This document shows positions 56,002 through 64,000 of a stretch of DNA of 64,000 nucleotides, one piece after another. Source of the DNA: Thalassospira sp. MCCC 1A01148 (lineage in GTDB: Bacteria > Pseudomonadota > Alphaproteobacteria > Rhodospirillales > Thalassospiraceae); NCBI RefSeq assembly GCF_001613795.1, contig NZ_LPVZ01000020.1, forward strand, positions 744,001 to 808,000, given 5' to 3'. Within the stretch, counting starts at the first letter, position 1. Every line of letters begins with the position of its first letter. The notes beneath the pieces are model-generated. The model did no database searches. It saw only the letters and a program-made list of their open reading frames with translations, and was not told where the DNA came from. The translations under genes were made by a program, and so were the position numbers.

Positions 56002-56964
56002 CTATGCTACGACAAGTTGGAAGACATAGACCAGATAGGCGATCACGAATGCAATGCCGGTGATGCGCGAAATCTTGCGCAAGGCATAAGCCACCAGAAG
56101 CAACAGGACCGTAACCGCCAACATGATCCAGATATCGGAATTCATGATCTGTTCAGGCACCGGGATCGGGGCGATCAGCGAAACACCACCAATAATAACA
56201 AGCAGGTTCAAAAGGTTCGATCCAAACACGTTGCCAAGTGCAACATCGGCATGCCCGCGGAAAGCAGCAACAACCGAGGCTGCGAGTTCCGGCAATGAGG
56301 TTCCGAATGCCACCAGGGTCAGACCAATAACGGCCTCGGACACGCCAAACTGACGGGCCACGGTTACCCCGCCTTCAACCAACCAGTCCGCACCGAGCAT
56401 CAAACCGACAATACCGATCAGGGTCGCGATGATCGGTTTGATCCAGCCTTTGGGTTTTTCACCAATTTCATCGACTTCTTCTTCGTGCAGATGGCTGGCA
56501 TCACTGGGTGAATTTTTGTCATGCTGATAGGTAAAGTACCAGATCGCAGCCAATACACAGAGCATGACCGCCCCGGCCCAGCGTTCGATCACGCCAAACA
56601 TGCACAACCCGATGAAAAGCACCGTGCCCAGCAACATGGTACCACCATCTCGAACAACCGTGACGCGCGCGGCCGCCACAGGCTTGAGCAAGGCAACCGC
56701 CCCGAGAATAAGCAAAATATTGGCGATGTTGGAGCCAACCACGTTGCCCATGGCGATATCGGCCGTGCCTTTGAGTGCCGCGTTCAGGGATACGACAAAT
56801 TCGGGTGCCGACGTACCAGCCGCCACAATCGTCAAACCGACAATCACCTTGGAAACGCCCAGCAAAAGGGCCAGACCAACCGCACCCCGCACAATAAATT
56901 CACCACCCGCCGTCAATAAGACAAGGCCTGCGACGATCTGAAGATAGGGGATAAGCTGTTCCAA
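56002..56964 (-). CDS. Calcium/sodium antiporter (CaCA family, YrbG-like)
   Basis: The 320-residue membrane protein has about ten helices and two inverted alpha-repeats: GTSAPEFVVSLNAALKGTAD with GNVVGSNIANI, and GTSLPELAASVVAAFRGHAD with GNVFGSNLLN. These are the signatures of cation/Ca2+ exchangers. An acidic cytoplasmic loop DASHLHEEEVDEIGEKPK joins the repeats. It likely exports Ca2+ in exchange for Na+ or H+. It is transcribed away from the Kef-type antiporter gene. Confidence 0.94.
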   Translation of the reverse strand: MEQLIPYLQIVAGLVLLTAGGEFIVRGAVGLALLLGVSKVIVGLTIVAAGTSAPEFVVSLNAALKGTADIAMGNVVGSNIANILLILGAVALLKPVAAARVTVVRDGGTMLLGTVLFIGLCMFGVIERWAGAVMLCVLAAIWYFTYQHDKNSPSDASHLHEEEVDEIGEKPKGWIKPIIATLIGIVGLMLGADWLVEGGVTVARQFGVSEAVIGLTLVAFGTSLPELAASVVAAFRGHADVALGNVFGSNLLNLLVIIGGVSLIAPIPVPEQIMNSDIWIMLAVTVLLLLVAYALRKISRITGIAFVIAYLVYVFQLVVA

Positions 56965-57294
56965 AATATATGCTCGTCTGAAAAGCGATTAAACCGGCCC
57001 TTGATCGGGCTCGCGGAAGATGGCATTTGGCAGACCGGATGGCAAGCCATCAGAAGATGACATTCTTCACGACCTGCCCACATGTCCCGGACGTCTTATG
57101 GCATTTCGCATTCACGGGGATGTGTACTGTTCTGGTGCACGTTCTGTGAATTTCGCAATTGCGCTAAATTTACCCACGACTGGCAGGGTTATTTTCGTTA
57201 TCCTGTTATTCTCGTTATTTTCAGATATTTAAGCCCTGACTACGGGGCCTGAAACCCAGTGACTGTTTGACCGCCTTCCGGATCGTTTTTCGCC
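56965..57294. other. Divergent intergenic region
   Basis: This 330-base gap separates two divergent antiporter genes. Near 57189-57228 TTATTTTCGTTAT, TTATTCTCGTTAT and similar runs form short AT-rich direct repeats, followed by a weak GCCCTG/CGGGGC hairpin. A 70-codon frame at 57020 lacks a proper ribosome site and looks like chance. I see no other feature. Confidence 0.45.
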
Positions 57295-59058
57295 ATGCAT
57301 CACAGCGTCCTGTTCGAGCTGTTCCTTATTCTGACTGCCGCAATCATTGCGGTGCCCATCGCTCACAAGCTGCGTGCCAATTCGATCATCGGCTTTCTGA
57401 TTGGTGGTTTCTTTATCGGCCCGTTCGGCTTTGGCCTGATTAGTGAACGTGAAGACATCTCCACGGTTGCAGAACTTGGCGTTGTTTTTCTGCTGTTCAT
57501 GATCGGTTTGGAACTGTCGCGCGAACGATTGCGCGTTATTGGCGGGCGGTTTGCCGCACTTGGGCTGTTTCAGATACTTGTTTCGATGCTTGCCCTTCTG
57601 GGCCTGATGATCGTCATGGAATTTGCCCTGCCGACCGCGCTGGTCATTGCAGGCGCACTGGCATTGTCATCAACGGCCATCATCCTCAAACAGCTTTCGG
57701 ATGACCGGCAGCTCAACACCCGGTTCGGGCGCGCGGCCCTTGCCATCCTGCTTTTGCAGGACGTGGCGGTTGGCCCGTTCCTGATCATGGTGCAGGCCGC
57801 AGGCGATGCGGGGACGGAAACAAGCCCGTGGATCAGCATCCTGCTTGGTTTCGGGGCGGTTGCCTTGCTGTTGCTGGTCGGGCGTTATTTGTTGCCACGT
57901 CTGTTTCGCTATATCGCCTCTCTTAAAAATCCGGAACTGTTTGCCATCGGCACACTGTTTGTCGTTCTGGCGGCCAGCACACTTACCGAAGTGTCCGGGC
58001 TTTCCATGGCGCTTGGCGCCTTTATTGCCGGCGTGATGCTGGCCGAAACCGAATTCCGCCATCAGATCGAAGCCGACATTGCGCCGTTCCGTGGTGTGTT
58101 CCTGTCGCTGTTCTTCATGTCGGTGGGCATGTCGGTCAATGTCGACGTGGTCTACAACGAATTTGGCACCATCATGATGTGGCTGGTGTTGCTGCTGGTG
58201 ATCAAGACGGCTGTGCTTTTTGTTCTGGCACGCGCGATCAAGTTTGAAACCGGTTCTGCCATTCGTGTTGCGCTTAGCCTTGCGGCGGGCGGCGAATTTG
58301 CCTTTGTGATGTTTGCACTGGCCGCGCAAAACGGGGCGGTGCCGCTTGATATTGCGGCGATGCTGATCCCGGTGGTGGCGATTTCGATGGCGCTGACCCC
58401 GACCCTGATCAGCCTGGGCCACAAGATCGAGGAAAAGCTGCATCCCAAAGAAGAAGACCAGCTTGGCAAGATTTCCGAGGAATCCGAAGGCATTCACCAG
58501 CATGTTCTGGTAATCGGCAGCGGCCGTGTTGGCCGGGTTCTGGCGCGGTTGCTCAAAACGCGCAACATCCCGTTTCTTGTCCTTGATAGTGACGCACAAC
58601 AGGTTTCACGCGGGCGTGCCGAAGGCCTGCCAGTTTACTTTGCCGACGGGTCGAGACCGGAAACTTTCCGGGCTGCACACACGGATGAGGCAAAAATTGC
58701 GGTTGTTGCCATGGGGAACCCGCATGCCACGGAAAAAACCGTTGCCCTTTTGCGACAACATTACCCGCATCTGAAGATCTTTGCCCGTGCGCAGGACATC
58801 ACCCATATCGGGCCGCTGTCACGCCATGGGGCAGATGCCGCCATTCCCGAAGTTCTCGAAACCGGGTTGCGGTTATCCGATCATGTTTTGGCCGCCTGCG
58901 ACGTGCCACAAGAAGATATCGATGCGGAAATCGCCAAGTTCCGCCGCGCGGATATGTTGTTGATGAACGAACTGGCCCCGCGCATGCAGCGCAAACAGAC
59001 CAGCGGGGATGCCAAGGAAAGCGGCACCAAGGACAGCACCACCAAGGACAAGTCCTGA
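57295..59058 (+). CDS. Kef-type cation/proton antiporter (CPA2) with RCK domain
   Basis: The 587-residue protein has an N-terminal Na+/H+ exchanger-type domain of 12-13 helices (MHHSVLFELFLILTAAIIAV through about residue 385) and a C-terminal TrkA/RCK_N domain, HVLVIGSGRVGRVLARLLKT and ADGSRPETFRAA. It lacks an RCK_C domain and ends with a hydrophilic Lys/Ser/Thr-rich tail. It resembles KefB/KefC potassium efflux systems gated by glutathione adducts; whether it is glutathione-gated here is not known. Confidence 0.93.
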   Translation: MHHSVLFELFLILTAAIIAVPIAHKLRANSIIGFLIGGFFIGPFGFGLISEREDISTVAELGVVFLLFMIGLELSRERLRVIGGRFAALGLFQILVSMLALLGLMIVMEFALPTALVIAGALALSSTAIILKQLSDDRQLNTRFGRAALAILLLQDVAVGPFLIMVQAAGDAGTETSPWISILLGFGAVALLLLVGRYLLPRLFRYIASLKNPELFAIGTLFVVLAASTLTEVSGLSMALGAFIAGVMLAETEFRHQIEADIAPFRGVFLSLFFMSVGMSVNVDVVYNEFGTIMMWLVLLLVIKTAVLFVLARAIKFETGSAIRVALSLAAGGEFAFVMFALAAQNGAVPLDIAAMLIPVVAISMALTPTLISLGHKIEEKLHPKEEDQLGKISEESEGIHQHVLVIGSGRVGRVLARLLKTRNIPFLVLDSDAQQVSRGRAEGLPVYFADGSRPETFRAAHTDEAKIAVVAMGNPHATEKTVALLRQHYPHLKIFARAQDITHIGPLSRHGADAAIPEVLETGLRLSDHVLAACDVPQEDIDAEIAKFRRADMLLMNELAPRMQRKQTSGDAKESGTKDSTTKDKS

Positions 59059-59076
59059 TCATCAACAGGACGAAAC

Positions 59077-59111
59077 AAAAACCCCCGTTGCGACATGCAA
59101 CGGGGGTTTTT
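59077..59111. terminator. Bidirectional terminator between kef-type gene and phoB
   Basis: AAAAACCCCCGTTGC pairs perfectly with GCAACGGGGGTTTTT across a five-base loop. It lies between convergent genes and has A and T tracts on both sides, so it can end transcription in either direction, including that of the pst-pho operon. Confidence 0.93.
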
Positions 59112-59137
59112 GATGACGTCGGTCGGGAAAATGACGT

Positions 59138-59836
59138 TTAGACGGCAGTTTCTGCATCCAGTGCATAACCGGCCGCACGGACGGTGCGGATGATATCGCG
59201 CGTGCCCTTGACGTCGTTCAGCGCCTTGCGCAGGCGGCGGATGTGAACATCAACCGTGCGGGTTTCGACATAGATGTTCGGGCCCCAAACAGCGTTAAGC
59301 AGCTGTTCGCGCGAGAAAACACGCCCCGGATGTTCCAGGAAATAGCGCAAAAGACGGAATTCCGTCGGGCCAAGATGGATGGCCTTGCCGTTGCGACTGA
59401 CACGATGGGCGGCGAGATCCATTTCGATATCGGAATAGATCAACTGCCCCTGTGGTTGCGCCGGACCAGACCGGCGTAGCAAAGCGCGGATGCGGGCCAG
59501 CAATTCACCAATGGCAAACGGCTTGGTGACATAGTCATCAGCCCCGGTATCAAGACCGCGGATACGGTCGCCTTCTTCGCCACGGGCCGTAACCATGATC
59601 ACCGGCAAATCGCGGCTTTCAGGTTTGCGACGGATCTGGCGGCAGACTTCGATACCCGACATCACCGGCAGCATCCAGTCGAGCAAAACAAGATCGACAT
59701 GGGTTTCTGCCAGAATTTTCAACGCTTCGTCACCGTCTCCGGCTTCGACAACCTGCATCCCCTCTCGTTCGAGGTTGTAGCGCAACATGGTTACGATTGC
59801 AGCCTCGTCCTCGACGATAAGAACCGTTGGGTCCAT
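59138..59836 (-). CDS. phoB: Phosphate regulon response regulator PhoB
   Basis: PhoB activates phosphate-starvation genes when phosphorylated. The 232-residue protein has the receiver domain with the acidic pair in VEDE, the phosphoacceptor aspartate in VDLVLLDWMLPVM, the GADDYVTKPF lysine, and the OmpR-type winged helix with LGPTEFRLLRYFLEHPGRVF and RTVDVHIRRLRKAL. ATG 59836 is preferred because AGGA precedes it; a GTG at 59857 overlaps the phoU stop and would add seven residues. It ends the phosphate operon. Confidence 0.95.
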   Translation of the reverse strand: MDPTVLIVEDEAAIVTMLRYNLEREGMQVVEAGDGDEALKILAETHVDLVLLDWMLPVMSGIEVCRQIRRKPESRDLPVIMVTARGEEGDRIRGLDTGADDYVTKPFAIGELLARIRALLRRSGPAQPQGQLIYSDIEMDLAAHRVSRNGKAIHLGPTEFRLLRYFLEHPGRVFSREQLLNAVWGPNIYVETRTVDVHIRRLRKALNDVKGTRDIIRTVRAAGYALDAETAV

Positions 59837-59853
59837 CTTCCTATGCTCCAGTG

Positions 59854-60576
59854 TCACTCATTCGGTTCGACGACCGCGAAATTCGCAGCGTCGTTTTTGG
59901 GCCGATCAATCCCCGGCAGGTCTTCGCCCTTGATCCGGTAATAGATCGTCTCGGCGATGTTGGTGGCGTGGTCGCCAATACGTTCGATGTTCTTGGCGAT
60001 GAACAACAGATGGGTCGACGCGGTAATGTTGCGCGGATCTTCCATCATGTAGGTCAGCAATTCGCGGAACAGCGAATTGTACATGTCGTCCACTTCCTGA
60101 TCGCGTTCCCAAACCCGGTGGGCCTTTTCGGCGTCGCTTTCGATATAGGCGTCCAGAACATCCTTGATGATTTCCTGGGCCAGCTTGGCCATGTTCGGGA
60201 TCGCCTGAACCGGACGGATCGGCGGGATCTGGTTCAGAACCTGTGCGCGTTTGGCGATGTTCTTTGCCAAGTCACCGATGCGTTCAAGATCGTTTGACAG
60301 CTTAAGGGCCGTAACGACCTGACGCAGGTCATCTGCCATCGGCTGACGCAGGGCCAGAAGACGGACGGCAAAGTCCTGTACTTCCTGTTCAAGAACGTCG
60401 ATGCGCTGATCGGACAGAATGACTTTCTCGGCCAACTCGGAATCGCGTTTAACGATGGAACGGATCGACGAAATAAGCTGGCTTTCGGCAAGCCCGCCCA
60501 TCTGCGAAATGATGTTGTTCAGACGGGTCAGTTCCTCGTCGAACGAACTTACGATATGGGTATGATCTTCAGCCAT
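59854..60576 (-). CDS. phoU: Phosphate signalling protein PhoU
   Basis: PhoU links the Pst transporter to the PhoR-PhoB system and restrains phosphate uptake. The 240-residue protein has two PhoU three-helix repeats with the metal-binding signatures LKLSNDLERIGDLAKNIAKR and LLFIAKNIERIGDHATNIAE. It starts MAEDHTHIVSSFDEELTRLN, the normal family N-terminus. It lies between pstB and phoB, as expected in alphaproteobacteria. Confidence 0.97.
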   Translation of the reverse strand: MAEDHTHIVSSFDEELTRLNNIISQMGGLAESQLISSIRSIVKRDSELAEKVILSDQRIDVLEQEVQDFAVRLLALRQPMADDLRQVVTALKLSNDLERIGDLAKNIAKRAQVLNQIPPIRPVQAIPNMAKLAQEIIKDVLDAYIESDAEKAHRVWERDQEVDDMYNSLFRELLTYMMEDPRNITASTHLLFIAKNIERIGDHATNIAETIYYRIKGEDLPGIDRPKNDAANFAVVEPNE

Positions 60577-60598
60577 TTATGCGTACTCCTGGTGTCGC

Positions 60599-61402
60599 TT
60601 AACCGAAGCGGCCGGTAATGTAACCCTTGGTGCGTTCGTCCTTCGGGTTGGTAAAGATTTGATCGGTTTCGCCAACTTCAACCAGCTTGCCAAGATGGAA
60701 GAACGCGGTGCGCTGCGACACACGGGCAGCCTGCTGCATGGAGTGGGTGACGATCACAATCGTGTAGTTCGAACGCAACTCATCGATCAGTTCCTCGACC
60801 TTGGCGGTCGCAATCGGATCAAGTGCCGAACATGGCTCATCCATCAGGATGACTTCCGGGCTGACGGCCACCGCACGCGCAATGCAAAGACGCTGCTGCT
60901 GACCACCGGAAAGACCGGTTGCAGGCGACTGCAAGCGGTCTTTGACTTCCTTGAGAAGACCGGCACGTTCAAGCGAGGTCATGACGATTTCGTCAAGTTC
61001 ATCGCGCGAATTGACCAGACCATGAATACGCGGGCCATAGGCCACATTGTCATAGATGGTTTTCGGGAACGGGTTCGGTTTCTGGAACACCATACCGATG
61101 CGCGCACGCAGCTGAACCACGTCAATGCGCTTGTCATAAATATCGCGGCCATCAAGGGTGACTTCGCCCTTGAGGGTGACACCGTCAATCGTGTCATTCA
61201 TCCGGTTCAGGCAGCGCAGGAAGGTGGATTTACCACAGCCCGACGGGCCGATCAGCGCGGTCACCTGCTGTTCGGCGATATCAAGGTTGACCTCATAAAG
61301 GGCCTGATTATCGCTATAGAAAAGATCAAGGTTACGCGCGGTCATTTTCGGTTTTTCGACCGACGGCTCTGCCGTCATTGCGCTCTGGGATACAGCAGCC
61401 AT
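60599..61402 (-). CDS. pstB: Phosphate ABC transporter ATP-binding protein
   Basis: PstB powers high-affinity phosphate import. The 267-residue protein has Walker [14 protein letters not shown], the signature [14 protein letters not shown], Walker [14 protein letters not shown] and the typical PstB segment [23 protein letters not shown] 61402 is preferred because GGAAG lies eight bases upstream; a longer frame would overlap pstA. It follows pstA by one base and precedes phoU. Confidence 0.97.
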   Translation of the reverse strand: MAAVSQSAMTAEPSVEKPKMTARNLDLFYSDNQALYEVNLDIAEQQVTALIGPSGCGKSTFLRCLNRMNDTIDGVTLKGEVTLDGRDIYDKRIDVVQLRARIGMVFQKPNPFPKTIYDNVAYGPRIHGLVNSRDELDEIVMTSLERAGLLKEVKDRLQSPATGLSGGQQQRLCIARAVAVSPEVILMDEPCSALDPIATAKVEELIDELRSNYTIVIVTHSMQQAARVSQRTAFFHLGKLVEVGETDQIFTNPKDERTKGYITGRFG

Positions 61403-61403
61403 T

Positions 61404-62753
61404 TTACCACTTCCGTTCAAATTTTTTGCGCAGATACACAGCCAGTCCATTCATCAGGACAAGGAAGGCCAGCAACACCATAATCGCAGCCGAGGTTTTC
61501 TCGACAAAGGCACGTTCCGGGCTGTCTGCCCACAGATAGATCTGCACCGGCAGAACCGTTGCCGGGTCAAGAGCCCCGCCCGGGATATCGACAATAAAGG
61601 CCACCATACCGATCATCAGAAGCGGTGCGGTTTCACCCAATGCCTGCGCCATGCCAATGATCGTGCCGGTCAGAATGCCCGGCATGGCAAGCGGCAGGAC
61701 ATGATGGGTCACGGTCTGAACCGGTGATGCGCCAAGACCAAGTGCGGCCTGCCGGATCGACGGTGGCACCGCCTTGATCGCTGCACGCGAGGCAATGATG
61801 ATGGTTGGCAAGGTCATGAGTGCGAGCGTCAGACCACCGACGACCGGGGCCGAACGCGGCAAATGCATGACATTAAGGTAAACCTCAAGCCCCAGCAGAC
61901 CAAACACGATGGACGGCACGGCCGCCAGGTTGTTGATATTGACCTCGACAATCTGGGTGAAGCGGTTCTTCGGTGCGAACTCTTCGAGATAGACCGCAGC
62001 CAGAACACCAATCGGGAAGGACAGCGCAAGCGTCACCAGCAGGGTATAGAACGACCCGACAGCCGCCCCCCAAATCCCGGCAAGTTCCGGTTCGCGGGAA
62101 TCCCCACTGGTAAAGAAGCGGGAGTGGAACTGTTTTTCCACCGCACCGGCTTCGACCAGCTGGTTATACCAGCTTACTTCCTGATCATTGAGGCGACGGT
62201 CGCCTTCATCGACGGTGGGATCAATATAGCCCTTGTTGAGCATATCGAAGTCGTCACCCGAGATCAGCCAGATGGTGCGCGTTTGGCCAATCAGGCTCGG
62301 ATTTTCGAGAACCCGTTCGCGCAGGTCATAAGATGCACCACCTGAAACGATGCCATAAAGGTTTCGCTTTTCACTGCGCGAGGTCACATCCGGGAAACGT
62401 TCCCGCAAGGCCTGTTTGATGAGGCCATCAAAGTTCGCACGACCAATCACGTCCGGGTCACCGGTCCCTTCGGGATCAATGACCGCCGGATCAAAGGTAA
62501 TTTCGAGCTGGACATAGGTCTGGTAAAAGGCGCTGTAGCCTTTTGATCCAATCGAAAACACCAGAACGAACAGGGCCAGAAGCGCGATACCGATCGCAAC
62601 CAGGCCATACATTTTAAAGCGGCGTTCAGCGGCGTAACGTTTTTTGATTTGACGCGCAATCTTCGGACTATCCCAGTCAACCGGCTTACGCAGATTGTCA
62701 GAGATCACCTTGGCCGCAGCTCTGTCTTCCATAAGAGATGCCATATCAGTCAT
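61404..62753 (-). CDS. pstA: Phosphate ABC transporter permease PstA (with DUF3333)
   Basis: PstA is one of the two permeases of the phosphate importer. The 449-residue protein has a first helix near residues 48-70, an added domain of about 180 residues (DUF3333 type, with [20 protein letters not shown]), and the conserved permease core of five helices with the EAA-type loop [20 protein letters not shown]. It is longer than E. coli PstA because of the inserted domain, as usual in alphaproteobacteria. ATG 62753 overlaps the pstC stop by eight bases. Confidence 0.95.
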   Translation of the reverse strand: MTDMASLMEDRAAAKVISDNLRKPVDWDSPKIARQIKKRYAAERRFKMYGLVAIGIALLALFVLVFSIGSKGYSAFYQTYVQLEITFDPAVIDPEGTGDPDVIGRANFDGLIKQALRERFPDVTSRSEKRNLYGIVSGGASYDLRERVLENPSLIGQTRTIWLISGDDFDMLNKGYIDPTVDEGDRRLNDQEVSWYNQLVEAGAVEKQFHSRFFTSGDSREPELAGIWGAAVGSFYTLLVTLALSFPIGVLAAVYLEEFAPKNRFTQIVEVNINNLAAVPSIVFGLLGLEVYLNVMHLPRSAPVVGGLTLALMTLPTIIIASRAAIKAVPPSIRQAALGLGASPVQTVTHHVLPLAMPGILTGTIIGMAQALGETAPLLMIGMVAFIVDIPGGALDPATVLPVQIYLWADSPERAFVEKTSAAIMVLLAFLVLMNGLAVYLRKKFERKW

Positions 62754-64000
62754 ATTTCTCGCGATACTTCTGAACAACCTTAAGGGCAAATACGTTCAAG
62801 CCCAAGGTGACAAGGAAAAGAACCAGCCCCAACGCAAAGGCCGAAAGGGTTTTTGCACTGTCAAACTCCTGATCCCCGACCAGAAGGGTCACGATCTGCA
62901 CGGTAACGGTCGTAACAGCCTGAAGCGGGTTTGCCGTCATGTTTGCCGCAAGACCAGCCGCCATCACCACAATCATGGTTTCACCAATCGCACGAGACAC
63001 TGCCAGCAGAACCGCACCGACAATACCCGGAAGTGCGGCCGGGAAAATCACGTTGCGGATGGTTTCGGATTTGGTTGCGCCCAAACCGTAAGAACCATCG
63101 CGCAGGGATTTCGGCACCTGCGACATGACGTCATCAGACAGTGACGAAACAAACGGAATGATCATCACACCCATGACAAGACCAGCCGCCAACGCGCTTT
63201 CGGAGCTGACATCAAGACCAAGGATCGCCCCGTTATCACGCAGGAACGGAGCCACGGTCAGCGCAGCAAAGAAGCCATAAACAACCGTCGGCACACCCGC
63301 GAGAATTTCAAGTGCGGGCTTGGCCACCGCGCGGAATTTCGGCGATGCATATTCGCCCATATAAATTGCCGAAAACAGGCCGATCGGAACGGCCACGCAC
63401 ATGGCAATCAGGGTAATCAGAAGCGTGCCGACAAAGAGCGGGATCGCACCAAAGGCCCCCTCAGAGGCAACCTGATCGGCACGAATGGCAGTTTGCGGGC
63501 TCCATTCCAGACCAAACAGGAACTCAAGCGGGTTGATCTTGGTAAAGAAGTGCAGTGCTTCGAACAGTAGCGAAAAGACGATGCCGACGGTCGACAGGAT
63601 CGCAATCGCCGAGCAGGCAATCATCACATAGCGCGCGATGCGTTCGATATTGTTGCGCGCCCGCATGTCTGCGGTGATTTTGCGATATGACAGCGACAGG
63701 CCAAGCACAGCGCCGCTCAGCATCACGACGACAAGAGCGGCATTGGCAATCGTCTGAATGTTGGCAAGACGGCGACCGGCATCAACAATTTCCGGTTCGA
63801 CCGTCAGATGCTGACCATTTCCGTCAGCAATCAGTGAAATAGAGTTAAGCGCAAGCGACAGGCGACCGGAGTCACTGACAATTTCCTGTGGTAGATCTGA
63901 AACGATCAGGGCTTCGATCACTGATCCCTGAAAACAATACCAGATCAAAAGCAAAAACAGCGCGGGAAGCCCGCACCAGGCTGCTGTATAGGCCCCGTAG
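62746..64000 (-). CDS. pstC: Phosphate ABC transporter permease PstC, cut by window edge
   Basis: PstC is the partner permease of PstA. The visible 417 residues run without a stop to the window edge, with YGAYTAAWCGLPALFLLLIW as a first membrane helix, so the true start lies outside. The C-terminal permease core has VAVPIGLFSAIYMGEYASPK, AGVPTVVYGFFAALTVAP and the EAA loop PKSLRDGSYGLGATKSETIR. As with PstA it has an N-terminal extension relative to E. coli. It is the first visible gene of the operon; any Pho box would lie outside the window. Confidence 0.94.
   Translation of the reverse strand, partial: YGAYTAAWCGLPALFLLLIWYCFQGSVIEALIVSDLPQEIVSDSGRLSLALNSISLIADGNGQHLTVEPEIVDAGRRLANIQTIANAALVVVMLSGAVLGLSLSYRKITADMRARNNIERIARYVMIACSAIAILSTVGIVFSLLFEALHFFTKINPLEFLFGLEWSPQTAIRADQVASEGAFGAIPLFVGTLLITLIAMCVAVPIGLFSAIYMGEYASPKFRAVAKPALEILAGVPTVVYGFFAALTVAPFLRDNGAILGLDVSSESALAAGLVMGVMIIPFVSSLSDDVMSQVPKSLRDGSYGLGATKSETIRNVIFPAALPGIVGAVLLAVSRAIGETMIVVMAAGLAANMTANPLQAVTTVTVQIVTLLVGDQEFDSAKTLSAFALGLVLFLVTLGLNVFALKVVQKYREKYD

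Noticed and set aside
57020..57232. 70-codon frame before the Kef-type gene
   Set aside because: No proper ribosome site, low coding likeness and an AT-rich repeat at its end.

Overview
The window reads as a chromosomal segment of a marine alphaproteobacterium of the order Rhodospirillales, most like Thalassospira. This is inferred from the moderately GC-rich, densely packed genes, the ethylmalonyl-CoA pathway genes, the two-subunit glycine dehydrogenase, and the gene orders argH-lptM-lysA-TIGR02302, ftsE-ftsX and chorismate mutase-hisC-tyrC/metX-metW. No rRNA, tRNA, CRISPR array, transposase or prophage gene was found. Nearly everything is core metabolism, envelope or regulation, so the unusual signals are in intergenic DNA and in a few divergent proteins.

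Layout. 1-5.1 kb: a cut-off unknown gene, then the glycine cleavage operon gcvT-gcvH-gcvPA-gcvPB on the minus strand, led by a tandem glycine riboswitch and closed by an intrinsic terminator. 5.2-11.1 kb: a lipoprotein, ispH, thrB, rnhA and a membrane GGDEF-EAL protein. 11.2-12.6 kb: a divergent SDR/TetR pair with two near-identical palindromic operators. 12.7-18.1 kb: ethylmalonyl-CoA mutase divergent from crotonyl-CoA carboxylase/reductase and methylsuccinyl-CoA dehydrogenase. 18.4-24.1 kb: a soluble PilZ chemoreceptor, a ferric-reductase-like flavoprotein, an atypical S-adenosylhomocysteine hydrolase homologue and a Nu-class glutathione transferase. 24.3-28.3 kb: a small ORF, a twin-transmembrane protein, the PduO-type cobalamin adenosyltransferase, etfB-etfA and 3-hydroxybutyryl-CoA dehydrogenase.

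28.4-31 kb: xylulokinase and a ribokinase-family kinase. 31-40 kb: a TlpA-like thioredoxin, argH-lptM-lysA, a TIGR02302 membrane protein, a zinc-ribbon DUF3426 protein, ftsE-ftsX. 40-44.3 kb: a YdcF-like protein, a PlsC acyltransferase, two EamA transporters and ChaC. 44.4-49.4 kb: tyrC, hisC and a chorismate mutase divergent from metX-metW. 49.4-51 kb: a repeat-bearing intergenic region followed by an unrecognised lipoprotein/coiled-coil pair. 51-56 kb: moaE, pgsA, uvrC, folB and a FolM-like SDR. 56-59 kb: a CaCA antiporter and a Kef-type antiporter. 59.1-64 kb: the phosphate operon pstC-pstA-pstB-phoU-phoB, with pstC cut by the window edge.

How the genes fit together. Ccr, Ecm and Mcd are three signature enzymes of the ethylmalonyl-CoA route for acetyl-CoA assimilation. 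The nearby adenosyltransferase can supply adenosylcobalamin for Ecm, EtfAB can accept electrons from Mcd, and the 3-hydroxybutyryl-CoA dehydrogenase works in the same C4 acyl-CoA chemistry. The pho/pst operon is a complete phosphate uptake and signalling unit apart from the binding protein and PhoR, which are not in view. No convincing new multi-gene system was found. The best candidates for new biology are the AdoHcyase-like protein with altered active-site motifs, the lipoprotein/coiled-coil pair beside a 15-bp inverted repeat, the PilZ chemoreceptor, and the intergenic region near 54.3 kb with a DnaA-box match and a short ORF.
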